The notes under the pieces were generated by a model. The model searched no databases. It saw only the letters and a list, made by a program, of their open reading frames with translations, and was not told where the DNA came from. Made by a program: the position numbers and the translations under genes. From positions 1-35,239 of the forward strand of contig JAFGJQ010000200.1 in NCBI GenBank assembly GCA_016929015.1: a stretch of 35,239 bases of DNA, given 5' to 3'. This DNA is from Phycisphaerae bacterium (GTDB lineage: Bacteria > Planctomycetota > Phycisphaerae > UBA1845). Below, one piece after another: positions 22,707 through 31,148 of this stretch (its first letter is position 1; the number at the start of each line of letters is the position of its first letter).

Positions 22707-24128
22707 ATGTGTAGTACGCCGGCTCAACTGATTCGCGCCATTCTGCCTCGAGACGGTCGTGGCCATCAGTTCGTCTGCTATGCGGATGCCTGTTCCGGCG
22801 TTGCCGGCACGCCGCACGAAGCTACATTCGCCGCAGTCAATGCCGTCTTGTCGCGGCTCCAACCGCCGCCGGAGCTTATCTGCTTTCCCGGCGACGAAAT
22901 CCTTGGATTGACCGCCGACGACGACGCTCTACGCGCGCAGTGGCGATACTGGTTCGACGCTGAAATGGCATGGCTGGACCGCACGGCCATCCCAATATAC
23001 CACACTACCGGAAATCACACGGCCTACGACCCGGCGAGTGAAGCTGTGTTCCGGGAGGTCATGGCCCACCTGCCGCAAAACGGTCCTCCAGATCAGAAGG
23101 GTTTGACCTATCATGTCCGCCGTGACGATCTTCTGCTTGTCTTCGTGAATACTCTTTGGTCTGGTTTCGGCGGAGAAGGGCGAGTTGAGCATGGATGGTT
23201 GGATCGGACGCTTGCCGAGCACGCAGATGCTCGCCACAAGTTTGTCTTCGGCCACCATCCCGTCTTCCCCGTAAACGGCCTTAGCGGCGTGTATCAGCGA
23301 GACATCGCACCGGAATACGGCAGACAGTTCTGGAACACGCTCGTCAAACACGAAGTATTCGCGTACGTCTGTAGTCACATCCTGGCGTTCGACGTTCAGG
23401 TTCATGACGGTGTGCTGCAGATCCTGACCGCGGGCGCAGGGACTGCGGATCGCATGCCTGAGAAAGTCGAATACTTGCACTGCGTTCAGGCAGCCGTGGA
23501 TGCGTGCGGTCTCCGTTATCAGGTTCTGGATACATCTGCCCGGATTCGCGAGTGGTTGGAATGGCCGCTTCAGATTCCGCCTTCAAAGTCATGGACCAGA
23601 CTACAGTACGGCGAACAACCCGCCGTCCAATTCAGCGAAGATTGCGATCCGACGACGACGCGCAGACTTTTGGTTTGGCGGTTCACCGGCGTCTCCTCTG
23701 AACCCATAGGGGTTCCTCAGACGCTTCTGAGCGCCTGGGACAACGGACCGTTGCTCGCACCGCTGTGGATTGGCCTGCTTGGTCCGGAGCACCGGCTGGT
23801 CGTTTCACTGAGCTCTGCGCCCGGCTGTAGCCCGCACCTCTGGCATGGTCCGACTCTGAAGTCCGGTCAAACGTTCGACATTCAGATAGCCGTCCACACT
23901 GGAATGGGACCAGGGGGCATTCTATGGAGATCAGACGATAATGCGCCCTGGTCATCAATGAGCGCTGCATCTCCCTGGGGCGCTGAACGGCTTGCTTGGC
24001 CGGCTCGCTGGGGTATTGGCCACGGTCAACGAGGTCCCCATGATCGACCATTCCACGGCCGCGATCTGCAAGCGAGCTTTCACTCACAGACAATGAATCT
24101 GATCTTGGACGGCGGTGAACCCTCTTGA
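22707..24128 (+). CDS. Calcineurin-like metallophosphoesterase, divergent active site
   Basis: The 473-residue protein has a calcineurin-type phosphoesterase fold in residues about 20-260, followed by about 200 residues of unknown, probably strand-rich sequence. The five family motifs are in order but altered: Asp27-Ala-Cys29 instead of Asp-x-His; Gly-Asp63 intact; GNH at 102-104 intact but followed by Thr rather than Asp/Glu; GHHPVFP with His183/184 intact; and SHIL at 223-226 instead of GHxH. Two of the usual metal ligands (His29 and the last His) are thus replaced. It may bind one metal only, use other ligands, or be inactive. No signal peptide is visible, so it is likely cytoplasmic. ATG 22707 is chosen because phosphoesterase sequence begins soon after and a purine-rich GGGGCAGAG precedes it. 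It stands alone between gene-poor stretches. Confidence 0.7.
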   Translation: MCSTPAQLIRAILPRDGRGHQFVCYADACSGVAGTPHEATFAAVNAVLSRLQPPPELICFPGDEILGLTADDDALRAQWRYWFDAEMAWLDRTAIPIYHTTGNHTAYDPASEAVFREVMAHLPQNGPPDQKGLTYHVRRDDLLLVFVNTLWSGFGGEGRVEHGWLDRTLAEHADARHKFVFGHHPVFPVNGLSGVYQRDIAPEYGRQFWNTLVKHEVFAYVCSHILAFDVQVHDGVLQILTAGAGTADRMPEKVEYLHCVQAAVDACGLRYQVLDTSARIREWLEWPLQIPPSKSWTRLQYGEQPAVQFSEDCDPTTTRRLLVWRFTGVSSEPIGVPQTLLSAWDNGPLLAPLWIGLLGPEHRLVVSLSSAPGCSPHLWHGPTLKSGQTFDIQIAVHTGMGPGGILWRSDDNAPWSSMSAASPWGAERLAWPARWGIGHGQRGPHDRPFHGRDLQASFHSQTMNLILDGGEPS

Positions 24129-24490
24129 AATCTACACGAATGGAGCACCTTCGAGCGCCGCATTCGGAACGCGGAGAAGGCCGTGCCGGGCCGCGATTCC
24201 GCCCATGTGCACGGTTGCGGCTGAACACAGGGGAAGCTCCATTTGTACCCAAACAGGCATTCAGGCGGCGACCCCGTTCAGTTTAAGCCCTGCTCGAAGT
24301 GTCCGTTGAGCGAACTACTTCTCTCCGAGCGGAACCGTTGATCGTCCGAATTGAATGCGAAGTCATCCAGTGCGAAGTTCCGAGCAATCTGCTTAATCCA
24401 ATGCCCGCGAGACTGCGGCGTGATGCGTCCAACGTGTACGCATCGGCTGGAGAGCCTGATGACGGCACATCCTGCCGGCATTGTCGCGCG
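24129..24490. other. Gene-free stretch between convergent genes
   Basis: About 360 bases between the phosphoesterase-like gene and the end of the iminopeptidase gene. Short open frames exist on both strands but none looks like a known protein. No hairpin with T-run was found by eye. Confidence 0.4.
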
Positions 24491-25519
24491 TTATTCAAAC
24501 TCCCGGACCGCTGTGAGCAATGCCTGGGTGGTTCCGGGTTCGCTTTCGAAGTGTCCCGCCTCTTCGACGATGATCAGCTTCGACTGCGGCAATTGCCGAT
24601 GCAGACGCCAGGCGGTGGTCGGCGGGCAGATCACATCGTAGCGCCCGTTGATGATGATCGTCGGAATTCCCTTCAACTTGTCCGCATCACGCAGCAACTG
24701 ATCGCCGTTCAAAAAGAAGCCGTTGACGGCGTAGTGGCAATCGATGCGGGCGCCGGGAACGGCGTCAAAATCGCCCCAGCCCGCGTTCACTTTTTCGTCC
24801 GGGGCATGCAATTCCCCGGTCTTGATCGCGCAACGAATCCAGGCGGCGGCGACCCGGCGCTGCGTCGCCGCGTCTTTTCCTGAGAACAGATCCAGCAGCT
24901 TCTGAGGCGTGCACGGCTTCAGGTTGTCCGGCAGGGCGGCGTCGAACTCCGCCGCGGCGTCGGGGAAGAACGCCCGCGGCATCGGGCCCACGAAGCCGTT
25001 GAGCGGTTCGTCGTCGGACGCCGTGAAGACGCCCCGCAACACCAATCCGCGTACGGATTCCGGATGCGTCTCGGCGTAAGCCAGCGCCAACGTCGAACCC
25101 CACGAGCCGCCGAACACCAGCGCCTTCTTTTCGATCCCCAGATGGGCGCGCAGTTTCTCGACATCCGCGACGAGGTGCTGCGTCGTGTTGGCGCGGACTT
25201 CGCCGACGGGCCGGCTTTGGCCGGCGCCGCGCTGGTCGTGCAGCACGATCAGCCATTTTCGCGGATCGAAGTACTGCATCAGTCGCGGATAGCATCCTGA
25301 ACCCGGCCCGCCGTGCAGCACTATTACCGGCATGCCGTCAGGATTGCCGAATAGGGCGTAGTAGATCTGGTGTACATCGTCGACCTGGAGGTGACCGGTC
25401 TTGAAAGGCGGGGCGGCGTCGAACAACCCGCTTTCGCCCGGCGTCTCGTCGCCGCGTGCCGATGATGCGAACGTGACGACGACAAACGAAAACAGAAACA
25501 GTTTACGCAACGGCGACAT
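24491..25519 (-). CDS. Exported proline iminopeptidase-like alpha/beta hydrolase
   Basis: The 342-residue protein is close to proline iminopeptidase (S33), which frees N-terminal proline from peptides. Motifs are the oxyanion loop HGGPGSG at 69-75, DQRGAGQS at 95-102, the nucleophile elbow GGSWGS with Ser139, Asp295 in GRYDVICPP, and His323 in EEAGH. Unlike the cytoplasmic enzyme it starts with a signal peptide (MSPLRKLFLFSFVVVTFASSARG), so it should act in the periplasm or outside. Because signal peptide plus linker add about 35 residues, the total is slightly longer than the usual 315. ATG 25519 has GGAGA upstream. A GNAT gene ends 18 bases before it on the same strand, suggesting an operon. 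Related exported hydrolases may cleave other amides or esters. Confidence 0.88.
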   Translation of the reverse strand: MSPLRKLFLFSFVVVTFASSARGDETPGESGLFDAAPPFKTGHLQVDDVHQIYYALFGNPDGMPVIVLHGGPGSGCYPRLMQYFDPRKWLIVLHDQRGAGQSRPVGEVRANTTQHLVADVEKLRAHLGIEKKALVFGGSWGSTLALAYAETHPESVRGLVLRGVFTASDDEPLNGFVGPMPRAFFPDAAAEFDAALPDNLKPCTPQKLLDLFSGKDAATQRRVAAAWIRCAIKTGELHAPDEKVNAGWGDFDAVPGARIDCHYAVNGFFLNGDQLLRDADKLKGIPTIIINGRYDVICPPTTAWRLHRQLPQSKLIIVEEAGHFESEPGTTQALLTAVREFE

Positions 25520-25537
25520 GCAGTATCTCCTTATTCA

Positions 25538-26095
25538 TTATTCCCGTTTGGTCCCGTTCAAGACGGCGGACAATGCGGGGCAGTCGCTTCGCAGCAACGA
25601 GAAGGTTTCGCGATCCAGGTACCGCCCGTGCAGGAAACCGCCCTGCCGCTGCGTACCCTCGTACTGGTAGCCGCATTTCTCCGCTACGCGGCGCGAGGCG
25701 GCGTTGCCCGCGAACATGCCGAGCTGGAGTCGCGGGACGGGTTTGAGCTCGAACAGATAGGCCGAGAAGATGAGCAGAGCTTCGGTCATATAGCCCTGTC
25801 CGCGATCGGTGGGCCGGAAGATCGTGAAGCCGATTTCATAGCCGGCCAGCATCGGCGAGGGTTTGAAGAACACGATGGCGCCGACCATTCGGCCTTCCTG
25901 ATCGGCGATGACCATGCGGCCTTGGTCCTCCTGCCACCACCCGGTTTGCAGAAACTGCGCGCGCATTTCCGCGAGCGAGTGCAGCCTGAGCGGGAAATGA
26001 TCGCCGCGGGCGGCGAGGTCGGCGTCGAGACTGGACAACTCGTCGAGGTCGGATTCCGCGAACAGTCGCAGCGTTACTTGTTTTCCTTTTATCAA
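25538..26095 (-). CDS. GNAT acetyltransferase, RimJ/RimL-like
   Basis: The 185-residue protein is a GNAT-family N-acetyltransferase of the RimJ/RimL type, which moves acetyl from acetyl-CoA to an amino group. It opens with the usual VTLRLFAESDLDEL, and contains GAIVFF (strand 4), YEIGFTIFRPTDRGQGYMTEAL, where RGQGYM is the acetyl-CoA pyrophosphate loop (Q/R-x-x-G-x-G/A), and GNAASRRVAEKCGYQYEG, the standard C-terminal helix-strand. It begins with TTG at 26095; AAGGAG lies seven bases upstream, and the next in-frame ATG is far inside. The target is unknown. It precedes the iminopeptidase gene by 18 bases. Confidence 0.85.
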   Translation of the reverse strand: MIKGKQVTLRLFAESDLDELSSLDADLAARGDHFPLRLHSLAEMRAQFLQTGWWQEDQGRMVIADQEGRMVGAIVFFKPSPMLAGYEIGFTIFRPTDRGQGYMTEALLIFSAYLFELKPVPRLQLGMFAGNAASRRVAEKCGYQYEGTQRQGGFLHGRYLDRETFSLLRSDCPALSAVLNGTKRE

Positions 26096-26345
26096 TTCCG
26101 GGCTCCTTTGGTAAGCCGGCCCACGTCGCGGTCAAGGTCGCCGCTCGTCGCGCCGGAAGCGAGCAACACTAAGGATACCGTCGCAATGACGCGTGCAGTT
26201 GCGGTGTTCATTGTTCTCGCTCACGTTAGACGTTCCCCGCAACCAGCTTATTCTCGTTGTTCAGACTCCGTCATGGTCGTTTGTCGGTGCAACGCCCCAC
26301 CGCGTTCGGTGGAGCATGGCAATCCAGAAGGTCCACGCACTGCCC

Positions 26346-26828
26346 TCAGAGGAAAACCCTACGCCGATAACGAAACCCAGCCTTGGTGGCCACACGCCTC
26401 GATGCGCGGTTCTGGCGGTAGACCAGGCAGATAAGGCGCCTTTGCCGTAGCGTCTCAAAGCCATAGTCGCGTATGGCGATTGCGGCGTCAGTGGCAAACC
26501 CCCTGCCCCAGTGCGGCCGCGCGAACAGATACACAACTTCCAGCTCGTGTTGCCCCTCGATCTCCCAGGTCATCAGTCCGCAACGCCCAATGAGCGTGCC
26601 GCTGGCGCGTTCGACCGTCGCCCAGACGCCGTAACCCTGCCGTGATTCCGCCTCGATCATTTCCGTCAGCTTTGCCCGCGTCTCCTCGCGCGTGCGCGTG
26701 CGTCCGACGCCTACGTAACGCATCACCTCGGGATCGGCGTACCATTCGGCGAGGCGGTTCAGGTCGTTCATCGCCAATGGCCGAAACTGCAATCGCTCCG
26801 TCTCAAGCACGGGCGCCGGCGGATTCAT
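26346..26828 (-). CDS. GNAT acetyltransferase, RimJ/RimL-like, short C-terminus
   Basis: The 160-residue protein is another RimJ/RimL-type GNAT: LETERLQFRPLAMNDLNRLAEWYADPEVMRYVG, then GRCGLMTWEIEGQHELEVVYLF, PHWGRGFATDAA (acetyl-CoA loop), and QNRASRRVATKAGF. It stops right after FRYRRRVFL; relatives normally run on by 10-20 residues (a final strand), so the end may be trimmed by a frameshift or late mutation. ATG 26828 has AGGAGA upstream. It follows the gene ending at 26866 by 37 bases on the same strand. It is only distantly like the GNAT at 25538; the two are not a recent duplication. Confidence 0.8.
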   Translation of the reverse strand: MNPPAPVLETERLQFRPLAMNDLNRLAEWYADPEVMRYVGVGRTRTREETRAKLTEMIEAESRQGYGVWATVERASGTLIGRCGLMTWEIEGQHELEVVYLFARPHWGRGFATDAAIAIRDYGFETLRQRRLICLVYRQNRASRRVATKAGFRYRRRVFL

Positions 26829-26865
26829 CGCCTGTCTCCTTCCCGCAGCGAAATGCCGATACAAC

Positions 26866-27771
26866 TCAGTCCCCGGCGGATACCGGCGCGGCCAGCCATT
26901 CATCGGGTATCGGTAACACCTGATCCAGCAGCGGCTTGAGCGGCTGGCCGGTCGGCACACGCCACGGCTCTCCGTCCGGCGGGGTCCAGACTTGCACGCC
27001 CTCGGAATCTTCGACCTGAATCACGCGAAGCACGCCGCCGGGTCGCGTCCAACCCAGCGCCGCCCAAGTGTGCGTTCCCGCGTGCCGGCGTCGACCCGAC
27101 GGCAAGGTCGTGTAGACGTTCCTTTTGAAGGCTAGTTCGAGCGGTCCCTCTCCATCCTCGTTCGACCATGACGCCGGATCCCCGTACAGCACGTTCAAGG
27201 ATGAGACCACCTCGTCGGTCGCAACCGCAGCCACAAGTTCGTTGCACGATTCGTCCATGCGTACGATGGCCCACTCTCGTATGAATTTGTCTCCGGCCCC
27301 TCCATCCCGTGCGAGAGGAACGCAGACCGCCACCTCCCATCGTCCGTCACCGTCTGCGTCCACCGGGCCGGTCTCCAGATTCGGTAAGCCGCCCTGGATG
27401 CATCCACGCAGCCGAAAGCTTGCATCCGCAAACCATGTGGCCTTTCGCTCGACACCCAGGAGCGGGTGGCGAAGCTGCGATCTCCAGGCGATCCACGGTT
27501 CCGGAAGGAGGCCCGTTTCCAGTCCGCGTTCGCGCCTGTAGCCCGGCTCGTCTTCGATATCCGACCCCGGATAGAGACGCCAGAGCTCCTCTGCCAGGAG
27601 CTCTCTCCGGTATGGGTTGCCGACGCTGGCGCACGCCGCGTGGTACTGCAGCATCGAATGACCCGCATGCCAGAGTCCGCTGAGGGCGATCAACACTACG
27701 GCCGCCACAAGCGGACGCATCCAGTCGGCTCGCCGGGGCAGGACGGCGCTGCGAGCGAGGTTCACTCTCAT
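26866..27771 (-). CDS. Membrane-anchored hypothetical protein
   Basis: No known family is recognised. The 301-residue protein has a basic start, one membrane helix (about 19-40), then an outside region. A segment GPVDADGDGRWEVAV (about 140-154) looks like an FG-GAP/VCBS-type calcium loop (DxDGDGxxE). The end, QVWTPPDGEPWRVP…PLLDQVLPIP, recurs as a relic at 21795-21884, showing that the family had at least two copies here. The start overlaps the stop of the zinc-ribbon gene as ATGA (27768-27771), so translation is coupled. This again pairs a ribbon-bearing membrane protein with a membrane partner, as at 19264/20241. Confidence 0.7.
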   Translation of the reverse strand: MRVNLARSAVLPRRADWMRPLVAAVVLIALSGLWHAGHSMLQYHAACASVGNPYRRELLAEELWRLYPGSDIEDEPGYRRERGLETGLLPEPWIAWRSQLRHPLLGVERKATWFADASFRLRGCIQGGLPNLETGPVDADGDGRWEVAVCVPLARDGGAGDKFIREWAIVRMDESCNELVAAVATDEVVSSLNVLYGDPASWSNEDGEGPLELAFKRNVYTTLPSGRRRHAGTHTWAALGWTRPGGVLRVIQVEDSEGVQVWTPPDGEPWRVPTGQPLKPLLDQVLPIPDEWLAAPVSAGD

Positions 27772-28616
27772 AACAGCCCCTCCAGCGCGCCGATCGGGAA
27801 CAGGTAACACACGAGAAGATACCAGATGAAGCCCAGCCCGGCGGCCCATGCAACGAATATCTCCTTGCCGCGCATCCGCTGGAAGGGATTCACGGCGATC
27901 CCGGCGGCGAACCACGGGACATAGACGGCCGCGTAAGCGGACGGAGGCACTTTCACGAGTCTGCTCAATTCGTACGTGAAGAGACCTCCGAGATCCCCAT
28001 GCGACCCGAACAGTATCAACCCCACCCAGATCATCGCACCGACCGGGAAGACGGCCGTGCTGTACAGCGCCCACTTCACTCCGCCCCACCGCGAGGCCGG
28101 ATGCCGGACGGGCACCACGCAGCTTAACACGCATCCGACCGCGGGCGGTGATAGAAACGCCAGCCACCACGCCAAAGTCCCCTGAATAGCCCAGGGCAGC
28201 GTCCACGCCATGGGGGCTTGGAGCAATTCTGACATCTCGTTTGCCGCCCGTGGATCAAACAGCGCGCCCAGCCAATGCGCCCCAATGTGGCGGTCGGTCA
28301 TGACCGATGCCAGCACGGCCGCGACGCCTGTGTGCGCAATCGCCCATCGCACGGCCCGCCCCCAGCGATCCGGAATCACCACGCCTTTTGAGGCCTTCCA
28401 CGGGCAGAAGAGAATCAGCAGGAACGTGGCCACGTATGCCCGGACGAACCCGGTGCGATGGCGGCGGTCCCAGGGGATTCGGCGCAGCGCCCAGCGGCGG
28501 AACGTGCGCTGGGTGGTGGGGAACGGCTCACCACATTCGGGGCAGCGGTCGCCGGTCAGCCCCCGCAGGCTGTACCCGCACTCCGGACACACCGGCCGCC
28601 AGCGTGGAAGCTTCAT
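27768..28616 (-). CDS. Polytopic membrane protein with N-terminal zinc ribbon
   Basis: The 282-residue protein starts with a ribbon (CPECGYSLRGLTGDRCPECG, residues 10-29), the same C-x2-CGYxLxG…CPECG type as in the 15056 and 19264 proteins but here at the N-terminus. About six hydrophobic segments follow (near 62-78, 95-110, 136-150, 155-175, 185-205, 245-275). The family is unnamed and function unknown. ATG 28616 is the only start before the ribbon. The next gene on the strand begins in its stop codon. Upstream (28617-28692) lies a short gap to the methyltransferase end, so transcription may read through from 29376. Confidence 0.72.
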   Translation of the reverse strand: MKLPRWRPVCPECGYSLRGLTGDRCPECGEPFPTTQRTFRRWALRRIPWDRRHRTGFVRAYVATFLLILFCPWKASKGVVIPDRWGRAVRWAIAHTGVAAVLASVMTDRHIGAHWLGALFDPRAANEMSELLQAPMAWTLPWAIQGTLAWWLAFLSPPAVGCVLSCVVPVRHPASRWGGVKWALYSTAVFPVGAMIWVGLILFGSHGDLGGLFTYELSRLVKVPPSAYAAVYVPWFAAGIAVNPFQRMRGKEIFVAWAAGLGFIWYLLVCYLFPIGALEGLL

Positions 28617-28692
28617 GCGCGGCCCTCAACAAGAGATTCAGCGAGCAGAATCGACAGCATTCTGAGTCCGGTCCGCACGGCGGAATCCACGA

Positions 28693-29376
28693 CTATGCAT
28701 CTCCCACCGTCACCAGCAGCGGAAGCCAAAAGTTGATCTTCCTTCGACGGATGCTTCGGAAACCCGCATCAGCGAAGTACCGGTGAACCTGCTGCCAGGT
28801 GGCGTGATGAACGGCGTTCTCCACCCAATTGATCAGCACGTCAAACGTGACCCAGCCGACGATGTTGTCGCGGAAGCCGTCGATCAGCACCAGCCGGCCG
28901 CCCGGCCCCAGCACCCGCCGCATCTCCCGCACCACCGCGTCCTGATGCGGATAATGGTGAAACGAGTTCGAGCACGTCACCACGTCAAACGCGCCGTCCG
29001 CAAACGGCAGATGCTCGCTGTCACCCGCCACAAACCGAGCCGAGCACGGCAGGCCCGCCCGGGCCACCTTCGCCGCGGCCTGCACGCACATGCCCGGCGA
29101 ATAATCCATGCCCACCGCCTCCACCGGCCAGGGCGACGCCGCCAGCAGGCCGGTCAGCGTGCCCGTGCCGCAGCCGACGTCCAGAACCCGGAACGGACGC
29201 GGGTGTTCCGCATGCCACCGGCCAATCTCCGTCAGCGCCGCCGCGTACGATGGCCGGAACAGAAAGTGGTGCAGAATGGACCGATCGTACGTGCCGGACC
29301 AGGCTTCAAATTGCTGCCGGGCCCGGCTCTTCATCTCCAGCGATCGGGCGTTGGGTTCTCGATGGGCTTCACTCAC
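28693..29376 (-). CDS. Class I SAM-dependent methyltransferase
   Basis: The 227-residue protein is a class I methyltransferase of the UbiE/Methyltransf_11 type. Motif I is VLDVGCGTG at 64-72; then VGMDYSPGM (acidic loop after strand 2), AGDSEHLPFADGAFDVVTCSNSFHHYP (motifs post-I and II), and LGPGGRLVLIDGF (motif III). N-terminal QFEAWSGTYDRSI is typical of the UbiE-like group. GTG 29376 is chosen because GAGGAGA lies nine bases upstream; ATG 29334 would remove 14 residues but lacks a usable site. It is divergent from folK with 73 bases between the starts. The substrate is unknown; quinone or small-molecule methylation is possible. Confidence 0.82.
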   Translation of the reverse strand: MSEAHREPNARSLEMKSRARQQFEAWSGTYDRSILHHFLFRPSYAAALTEIGRWHAEHPRPFRVLDVGCGTGTLTGLLAASPWPVEAVGMDYSPGMCVQAAAKVARAGLPCSARFVAGDSEHLPFADGAFDVVTCSNSFHHYPHQDAVVREMRRVLGPGGRLVLIDGFRDNIVGWVTFDVLINWVENAVHHATWQQVHRYFADAGFRSIRRRKINFWLPLLVTVGDA

Positions 29377-29449
29377 GCGGCGCCATCTCCTCGACCGGGC
29401 GTGCCGGGACGGTTGGCCCCGGGCCGGCCTGCGGATACGCTCAAAGCAT

Positions 29450-29998
29450 ATGCCGGACCCGCACATGCCATCAACACCGCCGTTGGATTCGGCCCTGGCC
29501 GCCTTTCTGGGGCTGGGCTCCAACATGGGGGACCGCCTGACGCACATGCGCGAGGCCGTTCGGCGCCTGGCGGCCGTGCCGCACGTGGAGATCGAGCGGG
29601 TGTCGAGCCTCTACGAAACGGCCGCCGTGGGCGGCCCGGCGGACCAGGGCTGGTTCCTCAACGCCGTGGTGGCCGTTCGCACGCGGCTGTCGCCCAGTGG
29701 GCTGCTCCAGACGTGCGGGCGAATTGAACGCGACCTGGGCCGCGTGCGCAGCGAGCGGTTCGGCCCGCGCACAATGGACGTGGACGTGCTCCTCTACGCC
29801 GATCAAATCATCAGGACGGCCGAGTTGACGGTCCCCCACCCGCGCCTGCACGAGCGTCGCTTCGTGCTGGTTCCGCTGGTGGAAGTCGCACCGGACGTGC
29901 AGCATCCGACCCTCGGCCAATCCGTGTCGGCCTTACTGGCCGCCCTGCCGGTGGAAGACGAGGTCCGCCGCGTCGCCGGTCCCGATTGGCTGCGATGA
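29450..29998 (+). CDS. folK: 2-amino-4-hydroxy-6-hydroxymethyldihydropteridine pyrophosphokinase
   Basis: The 182-residue enzyme transfers pyrophosphate from ATP to 6-hydroxymethyl-7,8-dihydropterin in folate synthesis. Motifs: GLGSNMGDRLTHM at 21-33, SSLYETAAVGG near 52-62, FLNAVVAV near 69-76, LGRVRSERFGPRTMDVDVLLY at about 96-116 with the two magnesium-binding Asp (D110 and D112), and PHPRLHERRFVLVPL. The first 15 residues are extra; ATG 29465 would remove five of them. No clear ribosome binding site precedes ATG 29450. It is a single gene, and the next gene is convergent 22 bases later. folP and folB are not in view. Confidence 0.93.
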   Translation: MPDPHMPSTPPLDSALAAFLGLGSNMGDRLTHMREAVRRLAAVPHVEIERVSSLYETAAVGGPADQGWFLNAVVAVRTRLSPSGLLQTCGRIERDLGRVRSERFGPRTMDVDVLLYADQIIRTAELTVPHPRLHERRFVLVPLVEVAPDVQHPTLGQSVSALLAALPVEDEVRRVAGPDWLR

Positions 29999-30020
29999 AC
30001 GGGGATCAGCGGTCGGGGTT

Positions 30021-31148
30021 TCAGGAGGCGGGGTCGCTGATTCCGTCGGCGGCGAGCCGACCCTGCGTGAGGTTCTCGTACAGTCGGCGCACCTGGTCCG
30101 CATAGCGACTGACGCGAAAACGCTCGTCGGCATCCTTTCGGGCCGCCTCGGCCAGCCGGCGAAGCGTCTCCGGCTCACCGGCCAGTCGGGCCAGGTGGGT
30201 GGCCAGCCGCTTGGCGGGTGCGGGCGCGACCAGTCGCCCGTTGCGGTTGTCCGCGATGAGTTCATTCACGCATTGCACGGCGGTGCCGATGACGGGCAGT
30301 CCCGCCGCCATGGCCCAGGCAATGGCGCCAACGGAAACCTCGCCGGTCGGCACGACGACAGCCAGGTCGGCGACGGCCACCAGATCCGGATAGGCCACGG
30401 TCTCGTCCGTATCCACCACAATTCGTGTCATATCCAGTTGCCGGGCCAGCCTCAGCAGCCGGTCCTTCTCACGCGAGGCCCCGGGCAGGGCCACCCGGAA
30501 TCCGGGGTCCAGGAAGGATCGGATGGCCGTCATCCAGAACGCCGCGAAGTGGCCGGCGTGTCGGGTCACGGGCTCCGGAGTGACCACCAGCGTGTTTTCC
30601 GGCGTGAGTCCGAGTCGGGCCCGCAGGCCCGACGTCCGGGCGCGGCGGATGCGGTCGCCGTCTGCGCCGGGCCGGATGACGATGCAGCGGTCGGGCGGCA
30701 GGCCGGTTTCCAGCAATCGGCGCCGCACGGTCTGCGACGCGCAGAGCACGGGTCGCCGGTCCGTCGGCGGCAGGCTGCGGAGGAAGGCCGCCTCGCGCGG
30801 TGTGAGGGTGGGATTGAAGCGGGTCAGAAGAACGGGCCGGGCGCTGGCGGACGCGGCGGCTTCCGCAACCTTCGCCGCGTGAAGGCCCCATGCGTGAACG
30901 ATGTCGATGCCGTGGGCGTCCAGGTGTCGGCGGAGCCGCGGGGCGACGTACAGGAAGTCTGCGTGGAATCGGCGGCGGAACAGAACCAGACGTTGGTCCG
31001 GGCGGGCAACCTGCGTGCGCGCGGCGGGGTCGATCGTGCCGAGTTGTGATTCGATGCGGTCGGCGGGCAGGCGATCCAGCAGCGACTGGACGGCCAGGCG
31101 ATGTTCCCATCCGGCGGAGGCGTCGAACAGGTGGAGCACGCGGATCAT
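30021..31148 (-). CDS. GT4-type glycosyltransferase
   Basis: The 375-residue protein is a GT-B fold glycosyltransferase. The N-terminal half begins RVLHLFDASAGWEHRLAVQSLLDRLP, then HGIDIVHAWGLHAA, typical of the acceptor domain of GT4 enzymes. The C-terminal half has LVVTPEPVTRHAG, DLVAVADLAVVVPTGEVSVGAIAWAMAAGLPVIGTAV and NELIADNRNGRLV, the last two matching the E-x7-E nucleotide-sugar region, in which the first Glu is E of GEVSVG. It overlaps the stop of the upstream lipoprotein gene as ATGA (31145-31148), so translation is coupled. Substrate and acceptor are unknown. Its place after two lipoprotein genes suggests an envelope glycan role. Confidence 0.8.
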   Translation of the reverse strand: MIRVLHLFDASAGWEHRLAVQSLLDRLPADRIESQLGTIDPAARTQVARPDQRLVLFRRRFHADFLYVAPRLRRHLDAHGIDIVHAWGLHAAKVAEAAASASARPVLLTRFNPTLTPREAAFLRSLPPTDRRPVLCASQTVRRRLLETGLPPDRCIVIRPGADGDRIRRARTSGLRARLGLTPENTLVVTPEPVTRHAGHFAAFWMTAIRSFLDPGFRVALPGASREKDRLLRLARQLDMTRIVVDTDETVAYPDLVAVADLAVVVPTGEVSVGAIAWAMAAGLPVIGTAVQCVNELIADNRNGRLVAPAPAKRLATHLARLAGEPETLRRLAEAARKDADERFRVSRYADQVRRLYENLTQGRLAADGISDPAS

